Assembly (NCBI RefSeq): GCF_022267315.1
Contig: NZ_JAIKLE010000033.1
Span: 1 to 64,000 of the forward strand
Length of the DNA stretch: 64,000 bases
Source of the DNA: Maribellus maritimus
Lineage (GTDB): Bacteria > Bacteroidota > Bacteroidia > Bacteroidales > Prolixibacteraceae
Direction: 5' to 3'
Part shown: positions 51,901-61,761 of the stretch, piece by piece
Layout of the letters: every line of letters begins with the position of its first letter
Numbering within the stretch: position 1 is the first letter of the stretch
The notes under the pieces: model-generated
Database searches by the model: none
What the model was told of the DNA's origin: nothing
What the model saw: only the letters and a program-made list of their open reading frames with translations
Position numbers and translations under genes: made by a program

Positions 51901-51950
51901 ACAGGATAAGTAGGAATGTCAATATAAAAGTTGACGTTCTTACTTCCTGT
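51901..51950 (+). terminator. Long imperfect hairpin after the T9SS protein gene
   Basis: ACAGGATAAGTAGGAATGTC pairs with GACGTTCTTACTTCCTGT with small bulges, then TTTTCC. It is likely to terminate the surface-protein transcript. Confidence 0.65.
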
Positions 51951-52021
51951 TTTCCTCCAAATTAGTTAAGGTTTATTCGGAAATATGAATCGCCTTATAA
52001 CAAAAATGCAAAAATTAAATT

Positions 52022-52963
52022 ATGAGTTTTACCGATTTGTTAACCATAGCAATGCCCGTATACGAAAGAAAGGAGTTTTTTGAAAAGGCGTTGGATAGTG
52101 CATTAAATCAAACAGTTAGGTGTAAGGTAATTGTGATGGACAACTGTTCATCTCACGATTTCTTTGAAAAAGTATGTAAGCAAAAAGGTGTAACATACTA
52201 TCGAAATGAAAAGAATATAGGAATGGCTGGTAATTTTTCGAAAGGCTACCAACTTTCTCAAACAGAATATACACTCAATCTTCAGGATGATGACAGGCTG
52301 GCGCCAAATTATGTTGAAGCTTTTGTTGACGCAGTTACCAAACACCCTGATATTGATATTTTTTATTCTGATTTTGTCAGGGATACACCCAAAGGCGAAT
52401 TACCGCACAAACATACGCTTCCTTTCGGATACATGAAGAGCGGTGAAAAAGTTATTGAATACGGTATAAAATATAAGTTGGGATTTCCTTATGTCGCAAG
52501 TTCAATACGAAATACGAAAGCTTTTAAATACGAAGAAATTGCAGGAAATATTGGAAGTTATGACTGGGAGTGGATCTATTCTGTGGCCGATAAATATTCT
52601 TTTTATGGAGATTCACGGCGGCTTTACTATTTTCGTGATCATGATATGCAGGATACCAAAGTAAATTCGATGATTTACAGGTTTACATTGCCCTATATTT
52701 ACGACAAGATTTTGCTTGGAAAAGCCGCTAATAAGAAATTACAGAAACGAGCACAAAAGAATGCCTTCTGGGAACTAATGCACTTAAAATCACTTGCGTC
52801 AAAGAAAGAAATAGAAGAATTGATAAAAGGAGGGACAAAATATCATATCTATCTCAAAGAAAAGTTAGACGATGACCATTTGGTAAAGACAATTTTTGCC
52901 GCTCCTCAAAAGCCTTTCAATCTGGCTTTTAAGTCGTTGTTGAAATTAGGGTTGATAGCTTAA
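52022..52963 (+). CDS. Family 2 glycosyltransferase
   Basis: A 313-residue GT-A enzyme with MPVYERKEFFEKALDSALNQ, NIGMAGNFSKGYQ and the metal-binding triad in NLQDDDRLAPNY. A helical C-terminal part follows with no transmembrane segment. It adds one sugar of the repeat unit on the cytoplasmic face. It is the first of the assembly genes after the T9SS unit; donor and acceptor are unknown. Confidence 0.87.
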   Translation: MSFTDLLTIAMPVYERKEFFEKALDSALNQTVRCKVIVMDNCSSHDFFEKVCKQKGVTYYRNEKNIGMAGNFSKGYQLSQTEYTLNLQDDDRLAPNYVEAFVDAVTKHPDIDIFYSDFVRDTPKGELPHKHTLPFGYMKSGEKVIEYGIKYKLGFPYVASSIRNTKAFKYEEIAGNIGSYDWEWIYSVADKYSFYGDSRRLYYFRDHDMQDTKVNSMIYRFTLPYIYDKILLGKAANKKLQKRAQKNAFWELMHLKSLASKKEIEELIKGGTKYHIYLKEKLDDDHLVKTIFAAPQKPFNLAFKSLLKLGLIA

Positions 52964-52985
52964 ATCTCCATTAAGAAAGATAGTT

Positions 52986-54545
52986 ATGCAGGCAGCAAAT
53001 AGAGTGGCATTAAATACAGGAATCCTTTACGGAAAAATGATGATAACTGTATTTATTTCGCTTTATTCAACACGACTCATTTTGGCAGCACTGGGTGCTG
53101 ATGACTATGGGATTTTTAATGTCATTGGAGGAGCTATTTCAATGCTCACTTTTTTTAACTCTGCGATGACTTCCGCCACCCAGCGTTTTATGTCATACGC
53201 ACAGGGAGAAGGAGATGAAGATAAGCAAAGAAGCATTTTTAATGTAAGTGTTGTATTACATATAATTATTGGCTTTTTAATCGTAATAATACTTGAAATT
53301 GCTGGGAAGATATTGTTTAACGGAGTCCTTAATATTGACTCTGCCCGGATGGATGTCGCAAAGCTTATTTATCAGTTTTTGATTGTAAGTACTTTTGTTA
53401 ATGTTATAACGGTTCCGTATAACGCAGTAGTGAATGCCCATGAAAATATGTTATTCGTTGCAATTTTAGGAATCATAGAATCCCTCTCAAAATTGGGAAT
53501 AGCTTTTTATGTGACTTATGCAGATAATGACAAACTTGCTTCATATGGCTTTCTTATGGCCTCATTGGCCATCTTTTTACTACTGATTACGAGAGTCTAT
53601 TGCCATAGGAAATATAGCGAAGTCAGCATCAAAATTAGAAAGTATTATAATAAAAGTCTTTTTAAAGAAATGACATCGTTTGCCGGATGGAGCTTTCTCA
53701 ATAGTGCAACAAGCTTAGTTACAATGCAGGGAATGTCAATTGCCTTAAATTCTTTTTTTGGAACCATTGCAAATGCTGCTCAGGGTATTGCAAATCAGAT
53801 ATCGGGACAGTTAATGGCTTTTTCAACAACAATGTTGAAGGCTTTGAATCCGGCTTTGGTGAAAAGCGAAGGGAGTAAAAATCGAAAACAGATGATTAAT
53901 ATTACAATGACAGGATCAAAGTTTTCATTTATTCTGCTTTCTTTCTTTGCGGTTCCTTTTTTACTGGAAACTCCCTATATCTTGGAGGTTTGGTTAAAGG
54001 ACGTGCCGGAATGGGCAATTATTTTTTGTCGTTTGGAGTTGATTCGAAATCTGATATTGCAGCTCATTGTTGTGGTTCAGACAGGAATAGGAGCTGAAGG
54101 AAGAATTAAGAATTTTTCTATTGTTCGAAGCATTTCCTACGTTTTACCGCTTCCCCTGGCCATTCTGTTTTTTTCTTTAGGTTTTTCCCCTCCTACCATG
54201 TATATTTTGTGGATTGCGTGTTGGAGCGTGGGAGGAGTTTTTATTGTACTATTTTATGCAAAACGAAATTTCGGATTGTCCATAAGAGATTACAACAAGC
54301 AGGTGGTTCTGCCCTCAGGGTATTTATTTGTAATAACATCTGCATTAGGTGCTTTACCTTTATTTTTTATGGAAAGCGGATTTTTAAGACTTATGCTTGT
54401 ACTCGTTCTTTCAAGTAGTGCTTTTCTATTTTCACTTTGGTTTATTTCGCTTAATTCCATTGAAAAAGATTTAATTAAGTCGATTATTCGGAAAATATCT
54501 GACAAGTATTTTAAAAAATTAAAGTTAAGTCAAATTAAGTCGTAA
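52986..54545 (+). CDS. wzx: Wzx-type polysaccharide flippase
   Basis: A 519-residue MOP-superfamily protein with about 14 transmembrane helices. It starts MQAANRVALNTGILYGKMMITVFISLYSTRLIL, with the family's typical first two helices and an LGADDYGIFNVIGG loop. It should flip the lipid-linked repeat unit to the periplasm, upstream of the polymerase at 58674. Complete; 7 bp before the pyruvyl transferase gene. Confidence 0.87.
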   Translation: MQAANRVALNTGILYGKMMITVFISLYSTRLILAALGADDYGIFNVIGGAISMLTFFNSAMTSATQRFMSYAQGEGDEDKQRSIFNVSVVLHIIIGFLIVIILEIAGKILFNGVLNIDSARMDVAKLIYQFLIVSTFVNVITVPYNAVVNAHENMLFVAILGIIESLSKLGIAFYVTYADNDKLASYGFLMASLAIFLLLITRVYCHRKYSEVSIKIRKYYNKSLFKEMTSFAGWSFLNSATSLVTMQGMSIALNSFFGTIANAAQGIANQISGQLMAFSTTMLKALNPALVKSEGSKNRKQMINITMTGSKFSFILLSFFAVPFLLETPYILEVWLKDVPEWAIIFCRLELIRNLILQLIVVVQTGIGAEGRIKNFSIVRSISYVLPLPLAILFFSLGFSPPTMYILWIACWSVGGVFIVLFYAKRNFGLSIRDYNKQVVLPSGYLFVITSALGALPLFFMESGFLRLMLVLVLSSSAFLFSLWFISLNSIEKDLIKSIIRKISDKYFKKLKLSQIKS

Positions 54546-54551
54546 GATCAG

Positions 54552-55649
54552 ATGGATAAGAAAAAGAAAATTAACGTTGGGATTCTGACTTTGCCATTTA
54601 ACAGTAACTATGGAGGTATACTTCAAACCTATGCTTTACAGACCTACTTAAAAGAAAAGGATTATAATGCGATTCATATTTACCGAGATTTTCCCGAAAA
54701 AAATAAACTGGTCCAGATAGTTAAGGACCTGGCAAAGTTTTTAACTGGAAAAACATTAGTAAGGAAGGCAAAAGCTCATTATCCTTTCCAGTTCTTCGAT
54801 AAATATGTAAATCCAAAGACCAGGAGAATACGCACTATTTCTGACTTTAAGGATTTGAAAAGATATAATTTTTCGACCATTATTGTAGGGAGCGATCAGG
54901 TTTGGAGAAAAGAGATTGCTTATGGCGCATTGAAAATGAATTTTTTTCTTGATTTTGCGGGGAAAAGTACGAATAAAGTTTCTTATGCAGCCTCCTTTGG
55001 ACTTGATTCCTGGCAATTCGATAAAGAAGAAACCGAACAAATAAAAAAACAAATACTAGCTTTTAAAGCTGTTTCGGTTCGTGAAAAATCAGGTGTTCAA
55101 TTGTGTGAAAATCACCTTGGAATAAAAGCAACTCATGTCATTGATCCGGTAATGTTGCTCCCGAAAGAAAAATATTTCGATCTTTTATATGATGAGGAGA
55201 AAGATGCAAATGGCGATTGTTTGGTTTACTTACTTGATTTTACTGAGCAAAAACAGGCAATTGTTAATGAAATTTCAAGTAAGTTGAACTATAAAACTTA
55301 TGCAGTAAACAAAGATATTGTAAAATTGGGTTTCCGATTTAAGCCTTCAGTAAAAAGCTGGTTGAAAGGTTTTCGCGACGCCAGATTTGTTGTCACCGAC
55401 TCTTTTCACGGCTGTTTATTTTCGATAATTTTTAATAAACCGTTTTTAATAATTGGTAATGAAAAACGCGGACTTGCCAGATTTAATTCATTGTTAAGCG
55501 ATTTTTCTTTGCTTGACAGAATGATTTTAGCTGGAGACAAAAATTATCTGGAAATCATAGAAAAACCAATCAATTGGGACACCATAAATAAAACCTTAAA
55601 CAAAAGAAGAGAAGAAGCTTATCAGTTTCTCTCAACAAACATTAATTAA
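54552..55649 (+). CDS. Polysaccharide pyruvyl transferase
   Basis: A 365-residue CsaB/WcaK-type enzyme adding ketal pyruvate to a sugar of the polymer. Visible are NSNYGGILQTYALQTYL near the start, the GSDQVWRKE motif at about 116-124, VSVREKSG and the C-terminal VTDSFHGCLFSIIFNKPF with the conserved His. It directly follows the flippase gene. It implies a negatively charged polymer. Confidence 0.88.
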   Translation: MDKKKKINVGILTLPFNSNYGGILQTYALQTYLKEKDYNAIHIYRDFPEKNKLVQIVKDLAKFLTGKTLVRKAKAHYPFQFFDKYVNPKTRRIRTISDFKDLKRYNFSTIIVGSDQVWRKEIAYGALKMNFFLDFAGKSTNKVSYAASFGLDSWQFDKEETEQIKKQILAFKAVSVREKSGVQLCENHLGIKATHVIDPVMLLPKEKYFDLLYDEEKDANGDCLVYLLDFTEQKQAIVNEISSKLNYKTYAVNKDIVKLGFRFKPSVKSWLKGFRDARFVVTDSFHGCLFSIIFNKPFLIIGNEKRGLARFNSLLSDFSLLDRMILAGDKNYLEIIEKPINWDTINKTLNKRREEAYQFLSTNIN

Positions 55650-55713
55650 TGTTTGCTGTTTAAAAGTTAATTGATTTTTGCTGATTCGTTGATTCAGATA
55701 TTTTAAATTAGTT

Positions 55714-56679
55714 ATGAGTAAATCGGTGCAGGCAATTTTAAAAACTTTACGAGGGGTTCATGCAAAAGTATTTGGTACGCCTATTATTGATGTAGACAAA
55801 TATATGCTTAATGACCACGATAAGGCAGCCAATATTATTTATGATTTTTTGACTGATGATAAACCCCGGATGATTGCCCGGTTTGGAGCGAATGAACTTT
55901 CTTGTTTGGTAAACTACAGAGGAGTTGTTGAAAACGACAGAAATATGCTCAGGTATATTCGTGGAAAATCAATCGAGTGGTGGTGGAATGAGAATATTAT
56001 TCAGTTGATGCATACCGGAGCCGGATTTTTTCCTCCGGAAGTGGATAAAATTGAAAAGTTTTGTAAACTTATGATGGACGACATTTCATACATCGATGCG
56101 CTAGGTTCTTGGCTTCCAAGTGAAAAAAAGTTTGACGAAGAATTGAAACATGTTCTGAAACTAAATCTCTTAACACTCGATCCGTATTGGGCTGCAAAAC
56201 CATGGACACGAGCTTTGGAAGGGAAAAAAGTTCTCGTTGTTCACCCCTTTGCAAAAACGATTGAAAATCAATATTCAAAAAGAAAAAATTTATTTGACAA
56301 CAATTTACTGCCTGATTTTGAGCTGAAAACGATAAAAGCAGTTCAAAGTATTGCTGGTAATGAGACACCTTTTCGTGACTGGTTTGAAGCACTGGATTTT
56401 ATGAAAGATCAAATAGACCGGATTGACTGCGATATTTGCCTGATTGGAGCCGGAGCTTATGGTTTCCCTTTGGCAGCGCATGTTAAACGGTCGGGGAAAA
56501 AAGGTTTTCATATTGGAGGAAGTTTGCAATTATTGTTCGGAATAAGGGGGAAACGCTGGGAAGAAAATTATCATCATGTTTATAAATATGAAAGCTTGGT
56601 TAATGAATATTGGGTGAGACCCGGAGAAGATGAGAAACCTGCTAATGCCGAACTTGTAGAAAATGCTTGTTATTGGTAA
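55714..56679 (+). CDS. Polysaccharide-locus protein, possible GT-D-type glycosyltransferase
   Basis: A 321-residue cytosolic protein without transmembrane segments. The features are RFGANELSCL near residue 53 and, toward the end, CDICLIGAGAYGFPLAAHVKRSGKKGFHIGGSLQLLFGIRGKRW. The latter resembles the C-terminal part of GT-D (DUF1792) glycosyltransferases, with Gly-rich loops and a trailing basic motif. The similarity is modest, and the assignment rests mainly on position among glycan assembly genes. Confidence 0.5.
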   Translation: MSKSVQAILKTLRGVHAKVFGTPIIDVDKYMLNDHDKAANIIYDFLTDDKPRMIARFGANELSCLVNYRGVVENDRNMLRYIRGKSIEWWWNENIIQLMHTGAGFFPPEVDKIEKFCKLMMDDISYIDALGSWLPSEKKFDEELKHVLKLNLLTLDPYWAAKPWTRALEGKKVLVVHPFAKTIENQYSKRKNLFDNNLLPDFELKTIKAVQSIAGNETPFRDWFEALDFMKDQIDRIDCDICLIGAGAYGFPLAAHVKRSGKKGFHIGGSLQLLFGIRGKRWEENYHHVYKYESLVNEYWVRPGEDEKPANAELVENACYW

Positions 56680-56804
56680 TATACTGTTGTTTGATTTTGT
56701 TAAGCCTTTGTAACTAATATACTTTATCCTTTGAACGAAAACATCTATTATCTCTGTTAAAAAATTAAAAGAATGACAACTAACTTTTTAAAATTTAATA
56801 TTTT

Positions 56805-58064
56805 ATGATGAAAGTTCTTTGGATAACAAATACTCTTTTTCCTGCTGCATGTGAAGAATTAGATATTCCTGCTCCGGTGGTTGGTGGCTGGATGCATTCT
56901 GCTGCTAATGCCATTCAAAAGTATTACAAAAACGAACTGCAGCTTGGGATTGCAACTCCATATGCAGGAGATGAATATAAAACTTTTAAAGCGAGCGGAA
57001 TTAGCTATTTTTTGATTCCCGGACCTCAGAAAGCTCATTTGTATGATACTGAAATGGAGATTTACTGGAAACAAGTAACAAGTGAGTTTGCACCCGATGT
57101 TGTACACATTTACGGAACAGAATATCCGCATGGATTATCATATGTAAATGCTTGCGGCGGAGATAATGTTGTGGTATTTGTGCAGGGGATGGTGAGTGTT
57201 TATGAAAGATATTACTTTGGTTCTATTCCCGAAAAAATTCTACGCGAAAATGTTTCATTGCGAGACAGGATTAGAAAAGATTCCCTTTTTCAGCAACAAA
57301 AAAATATGCAAATACGCGCAGAGTACGAAAAGGAATTGTTAAAAAAGGTAAATCATATTATCGGTCGCACTGGTTGGGACAGGTCGCACATTTGGGCTAT
57401 CAATCCAAAAGCAAAATACCATCATAATAACGATACGCTTCGGGCGGTATTCTACAATTATGAGTGGTCTGTTGATAAAATTGAGAAGCATAGTATTTTT
57501 TTAAGTCAGGGGCATTACCCAATTAAAGGACTTCACCAGATGATTAAAGCTATTCCTTTGATTTTGAGGAAATATCCAGATTTGAAAGTTTATGTTGCAG
57601 GGAATAACTTTTTCTCAGGTGTAAAAAAATGGAAAATAAGTGGTTACGGGAAATATATCCTGTCTCTTATCGAGAAGTATAATGTAAAAGACCAAATCGT
57701 TTTTACTGGAATATTGACGGAAGACGAGATGTGTAAAAGATATCTTAAGTCGAATGTTGTTGTTTGCCCTTCTTCAATAGAAAACAGTCCCAACTCGGTT
57801 GGAGAAGCTCATATGTTGGGAGTCCCGACTATCGCTTCTTATGTAGGCGGAATAACAGATTTAATAGAGGATAATAAGACGGGGCTGCTGTATCGGTTTG
57901 AAGAATATGAAATGTTAGCACAGGCGGTAAATAAAATTTTTGATGACCAGAATTTTGCAGTTTCTCTTTCAAGCGCTGCAAAAAAGCCGGCGATAACAAA
58001 ATATTCCACCAGAAAAAATGCAGATGATATCTTTTCAATTTATCAGCAGGTATGCAAAAATTAG
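56805..58064 (+). CDS. Family 4 glycosyltransferase
   Basis: A 419-residue GT-B enzyme. The N-terminal half contains VVGGWMHSAANAIQKYY and the C-terminal donor-binding half has FTGILTEDEMCKRYLKSNVVVCPSSIENSPNSVGEAHMLGVPTIASYVGGITDLI, including the retaining EX7E-type pattern (GEAHMLGVP). It overlaps the following acyltransferase gene by 13 bp. Start chosen at the first of two adjacent Met codons (56805). Confidence 0.88.
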   Translation: MMKVLWITNTLFPAACEELDIPAPVVGGWMHSAANAIQKYYKNELQLGIATPYAGDEYKTFKASGISYFLIPGPQKAHLYDTEMEIYWKQVTSEFAPDVVHIYGTEYPHGLSYVNACGGDNVVVFVQGMVSVYERYYFGSIPEKILRENVSLRDRIRKDSLFQQQKNMQIRAEYEKELLKKVNHIIGRTGWDRSHIWAINPKAKYHHNNDTLRAVFYNYEWSVDKIEKHSIFLSQGHYPIKGLHQMIKAIPLILRKYPDLKVYVAGNNFFSGVKKWKISGYGKYILSLIEKYNVKDQIVFTGILTEDEMCKRYLKSNVVVCPSSIENSPNSVGEAHMLGVPTIASYVGGITDLIEDNKTGLLYRFEEYEMLAQAVNKIFDDQNFAVSLSSAAKKPAITKYSTRKNADDIFSIYQQVCKN

Positions 58065-58669
58065 TTACATACGCTTATAAAGCGGTTCGGAGAATTTTAA
58101 TCGGATTTTGGCTATTGCTGTGTAAACCTGTTACTTGGTTTATATTTTATGGTAACAATATAAGATTCGGTAAATTTTCAACCAGCGGAATTCCTTTTGT
58201 TAGTGTTGCTTTTGGAGGAGAATGTAGCATTGATGATAACTTAAAAATGAATAATGGAAATATTGGAAATCCGATCGGCAGACCTCAGCGATGTGTACTG
58301 TTTGTAGATAAAGGAGCAAAGCTCGAAATTGGTAAAAATGTTGGGATAAGTTCCGCAGCTATTGTGGCATATAAACATATATCGATAGGGAACAACGTAA
58401 AGATTGGAGGTGGTGTTTGTATTTATGATTCGGATTTTCATTCAATCGATGCGTCAATTCGGAATAATCCTGAAAAAGATTTGGTTCAAAAAAATAATAA
58501 ACCAGTTGTTATCGGAGATAATGTGTTTATTGGTGCCCATTCCCTATTATTAAAAGGAATAACTATAGGAGAAAATTCGATTATTGGTGCCTCTTCAGTT
58601 GTAACTAAAAATATTCCACCCAATGAAATATGGGCTGGGAATCCCGCTGTTTTTATAAAATCGATTTAA
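58052..58669 (+). CDS. Hexapeptide-repeat O-acyltransferase
   Basis: A 205-residue left-handed beta-helix enzyme of the WbbJ/maltose-acetyltransferase group. Repeats begin around residue 90 (IGNNVKIGGGVCIYDSDFHSID), with the catalytic His in DFHSID, and end with IGASSVVTKNIPPNEIWAGNPA. The first ~40 residues are hydrophobic. It probably acetylates a sugar of the polymer. It overlaps the preceding GT4 gene and lies 4 bp before the polymerase gene. Confidence 0.85.
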   Translation: MQKLVTYAYKAVRRILIGFWLLLCKPVTWFIFYGNNIRFGKFSTSGIPFVSVAFGGECSIDDNLKMNNGNIGNPIGRPQRCVLFVDKGAKLEIGKNVGISSAAIVAYKHISIGNNVKIGGGVCIYDSDFHSIDASIRNNPEKDLVQKNNKPVVIGDNVFIGAHSLLLKGITIGENSIIGASSVVTKNIPPNEIWAGNPAVFIKSI

Positions 58670-58673
58670 TTGT

Positions 58674-59966
58674 ATGGTAAGAACAAGTGTTTCGAAATTA
58701 ATTCCATTTACTATATTGCCTGTTGCAGTTTTTTCAGTGCAGATGTTTACACGTCTGCCCATTGGTAACACCGCAATGTGGTGGATGATTCAGTTTGGCA
58801 TAATTGTTTTGTTCTTTTGGGAAGCAAGATTTGGTTTGTACAAGCTTAAAGATCTTAAACTTATACTTTTTGTGAAATTGTATTTGTTATGGAATTTGAT
58901 AAGTATTGGCAGGGGTATCTTTTTTGCGGAAAATTACTGGCATTACAAGAATTTAGTTGGAATGGGTTTGACGCTATTATTGCCGGTACTGGTTTACATT
59001 ACATTAAATAACAGGCTTGTTCAGGACATATTGGCGTTTTTTATCAAATACACCTTGCCGTTTGCATTGCTTGTTTTCCCTTTTACACCTACAGGAGCCT
59101 GGGGGTGGTACTTGTTTCCTGTTAGTCTTTTAATGCTTTTTTTTCCTGCTTTATCTATGCGGAATAAATTGTTGTTACTTTTTATTTCGGCCGTTGCGAT
59201 ATTGGGAGACTTAACTACAAGGAGTTTTTTAATAAAATACTCTGTGCCACTGTTTTTGGTTATAGGTTTTTTTTATATGAGGTTTTTTAAGCTTTCCGGT
59301 GTTATTATGGAGTTTACCCGAATACTTTTAATTGCTGCGCCAATAGTGTTTTTTGTTTTAGGCGTTACTGGCAAATTCTTGATTTTCAATATGGGAGACT
59401 ACATTAAAGGTGATTACAAAGCATCAACTGTAAATACAAGCGGAGAAGCAGTTGAAGCAGACTTAACTGGTGATACACGTACTTTTCTCTATGTTGAAGT
59501 TATGGAGTCGGCATTTAAGTATGATTATTGGCTATTGGGAAGAACGCCAGCGAGAGGAAACGAAACAAAATGGTTTAAAACCGAAATGACCCGGTTATAT
59601 GGATCCCCTGAGCGAATGAGAAATGAGGTTGGAATCTTAAATATTTTTACTTGGACTGGCATCGTGGGAGTAGTTTTGTATTTCCTTATTTTGTTCCAGG
59701 CTAGTTTTCTGGCAGTAAATCGATCCAATAATATTTATGCAAAAATTTTGGGCATTTTTATTGCATTTAGATGGGCCTATGGCTGGGTTGAAGATTATCA
59801 GGCTTTTGATGCAAACAATTTTGTGCTCTGGTTGGCCATTGGGCTTTGTTTATCCTCCTCTTTTAGAGCGATGACTGATATTGAAGTTAAATTGTGGCTT
59901 TGGGGAATATTCAAAAAAGAATACAGTTGGGTGTATCGCTATTATGTGCATGGAGTAACTTACTAG
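58674..59966 (+). CDS. wzy: Wzy-type polysaccharide polymerase
   Basis: A 430-residue membrane protein of about 11 transmembrane helices, with one large periplasmic loop around residues 240-310 (GDYIKGDYKASTVN...DTRTFLYVEVMESAFKYDYWLLGRTP). This topology is that of Wzy/O-antigen polymerases, whose sequence is otherwise poorly conserved. Position after the acyltransferase gene and before three more transferase genes supports the role. No other polymerase candidate exists inside the locus. Confidence 0.7.
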   Translation: MVRTSVSKLIPFTILPVAVFSVQMFTRLPIGNTAMWWMIQFGIIVLFFWEARFGLYKLKDLKLILFVKLYLLWNLISIGRGIFFAENYWHYKNLVGMGLTLLLPVLVYITLNNRLVQDILAFFIKYTLPFALLVFPFTPTGAWGWYLFPVSLLMLFFPALSMRNKLLLLFISAVAILGDLTTRSFLIKYSVPLFLVIGFFYMRFFKLSGVIMEFTRILLIAAPIVFFVLGVTGKFLIFNMGDYIKGDYKASTVNTSGEAVEADLTGDTRTFLYVEVMESAFKYDYWLLGRTPARGNETKWFKTEMTRLYGSPERMRNEVGILNIFTWTGIVGVVLYFLILFQASFLAVNRSNNIYAKILGIFIAFRWAYGWVEDYQAFDANNFVLWLAIGLCLSSSFRAMTDIEVKLWLWGIFKKEYSWVYRYYVHGVTY

Positions 59967-59993
59967 CTGTCTTTTTTGCTTTTAAAAAATAAA

Positions 59994-60857
59994 ATGACAA
60001 TATATACGCGATCGAAAATAGGGGTGCTTTTAACCTGTTTTAACAGGAAGGAAAAGACAATGGCCTGTTTGAGTGCTTTTTTTAAAGCAACTAATCTTGT
60101 TTCGGGAGTCAATTTTGATGTTTTTTTGGTTGATGATGGTTCAACCGATGGGACAAGTGAAGCTGTTAAAAATACTTTCCCAGGCGTAAAGACTATTAAA
60201 GGCTCCGGTAATTTATTTTGGAATGGAGGAATGAGGTTAGCTTGGAGTGAGGCCGCAAAAAATCAATATAATTTTTATATGTGGCTCAATGACGATACGA
60301 TTCTCTCTGAGTATGCCTTGAATGAAATGCTTGAATGTTATAGCTTGGCTGAGGGAAAAGACCAAAAGCCAGCTCTTATTGTAGGGGCTTGCGTAACGTC
60401 AGGCAATTCTGGAAGATTTTCATACGGAGGTAGATCAGATGAAGAAACACCTGTTATTCCAAATGGCGACTTACAGTCGTGTAAATATATTAATGGGAAT
60501 ATTGTTTTGGTCGCCGACAGAATATTTGAAGAGCTTGGTAATTTGTCTTCAGACTATACGCACGCTATGGGCGATATTGACTATGGTTTAAGGGCTCTTA
60601 AAAAAGGATTTAGCTTATACACAACCCGAAACTATGTTGCCGTTTGTGAGCTAAATGAAATGCCGGCATGGCACGATCCTAAATTCCCATTCTCAAAACG
60701 ATGGGAGTTGGTGCATTCACCCAAAGGATTGAACTTAAAAGAATACAATAAATTCAGAAAAAAGTTTTGGGGAAGGAAATGGATAATATATGCATTTAAA
60801 GTTTACTTGAAGGTAATCTTCCCTCAGGTTTATAACAGGTTATTAACCTTGAAATAG
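59994..60857 (+). CDS. Family 2 glycosyltransferase
   Basis: A 287-residue GT-A enzyme from ATG 59994; the in-frame TTG at 59976 is less likely. It has GVLLTCFNRKEKTMACLSAFF, VFLVDDGSTDGTSEAV, GNLFWNGGMRLAW and the metal-binding NDDT in WLNDDTILSEYALN. The GNLFWNGG motif is typical of rhamnosyltransferase-like GT2 members. It lies 27 bp after the polymerase gene and 7 bp before the next glycosyltransferase gene. Confidence 0.85.
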   Translation: MTIYTRSKIGVLLTCFNRKEKTMACLSAFFKATNLVSGVNFDVFLVDDGSTDGTSEAVKNTFPGVKTIKGSGNLFWNGGMRLAWSEAAKNQYNFYMWLNDDTILSEYALNEMLECYSLAEGKDQKPALIVGACVTSGNSGRFSYGGRSDEETPVIPNGDLQSCKYINGNIVLVADRIFEELGNLSSDYTHAMGDIDYGLRALKKGFSLYTTRNYVAVCELNEMPAWHDPKFPFSKRWELVHSPKGLNLKEYNKFRKKFWGRKWIIYAFKVYLKVIFPQVYNRLLTLK

Positions 60858-60864
60858 ATTAAAT

Positions 60865-61761
60865 ATGCTTGCACCAATTTGTTTATTTACATATAAACGT
60901 TTACCTGAAACAAAACAGACTGTTGAAGCGCTAAAAAGAAATGATCTTGCTTCAGAAAGTAATTTGATTATTTTCTCTGACGGTCCTAAAAATGACGCCG
61001 ACAGCAGTAATGTTGATGCAGTGCGCCAGTATTTGCATTCTGTGGAAGGATTTAAGTCGGTTAAAGTTATTGAGTCAAAAGAAAACAGAGGTTTGGCAAG
61101 ATCGATTGTGAGCGGAGTTACGAGTATTGTTGAACGTTATGGGAAAATTATTGTTTTGGAAGATGATATTGTAACTGCTCAAGGGTTTCTAAAATACATG
61201 AACGATGCCCTTGAGTATTATTGCGACAAAAATGATGTAATGCAGGTTTCCAGTTTTATGTTTTCAATCGATTCGGAAAATTTGCCGGACACTTTTTTTT
61301 ACCAGGCGAATACATGTTGGGGCTGGGGGACCTGGAAACGTGCCTGGAAGTATTATTCTGATGACGCAGAAGAACTTCTAAATAAGTTAAAAACAAAAGG
61401 CATTGGATGGGAACATTATAATTCCTATCAGGGAAAAGAATTTCAGAAACAGTTGATTGGCAATATAAAAGGTTCCATGAAGACATGGGCTGTAAAATGG
61501 CATTCAGTAATGAAACTGCATGACGGGAAGGTTTTACATCCTAAAACAAGCTATGTGCAAAATATTGGGTTTAACGGAACCGGCGAAAATTGTGGAGTTG
61601 GAGATATTGAGGGATTGATTAATAATAAGCTGGATCTTGACGTTACCGATGCTGAAAAATACAAGGAAAATGAAGCCATAGAAAGACTCAAAGTATATTT
61701 CAAAAACAGGTATTCTTATCGGAATAAAATAAAAAGAAAACTAGCCTACTATTTTAAGTAA
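60865..61761 (+). CDS. GT-A glycosyltransferase
   Basis: A 298-residue enzyme: APICLFTYKRLPETKQTVEAL, IIFSDGPKNDAD, KENRGLARSIVSGV and the metal site IVLEDDIVTAQGF. The DGP and LEDD motifs place it in a GT2-related family often found in Bacteroidota O-antigen loci. Its 3' end overlaps the DUF5672 gene by 1 bp. The sugar is not deducible. Confidence 0.8.
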   Translation: MLAPICLFTYKRLPETKQTVEALKRNDLASESNLIIFSDGPKNDADSSNVDAVRQYLHSVEGFKSVKVIESKENRGLARSIVSGVTSIVERYGKIIVLEDDIVTAQGFLKYMNDALEYYCDKNDVMQVSSFMFSIDSENLPDTFFYQANTCWGWGTWKRAWKYYSDDAEELLNKLKTKGIGWEHYNSYQGKEFQKQLIGNIKGSMKTWAVKWHSVMKLHDGKVLHPKTSYVQNIGFNGTGENCGVGDIEGLINNKLDLDVTDAEKYKENEAIERLKVYFKNRYSYRNKIKRKLAYYFK

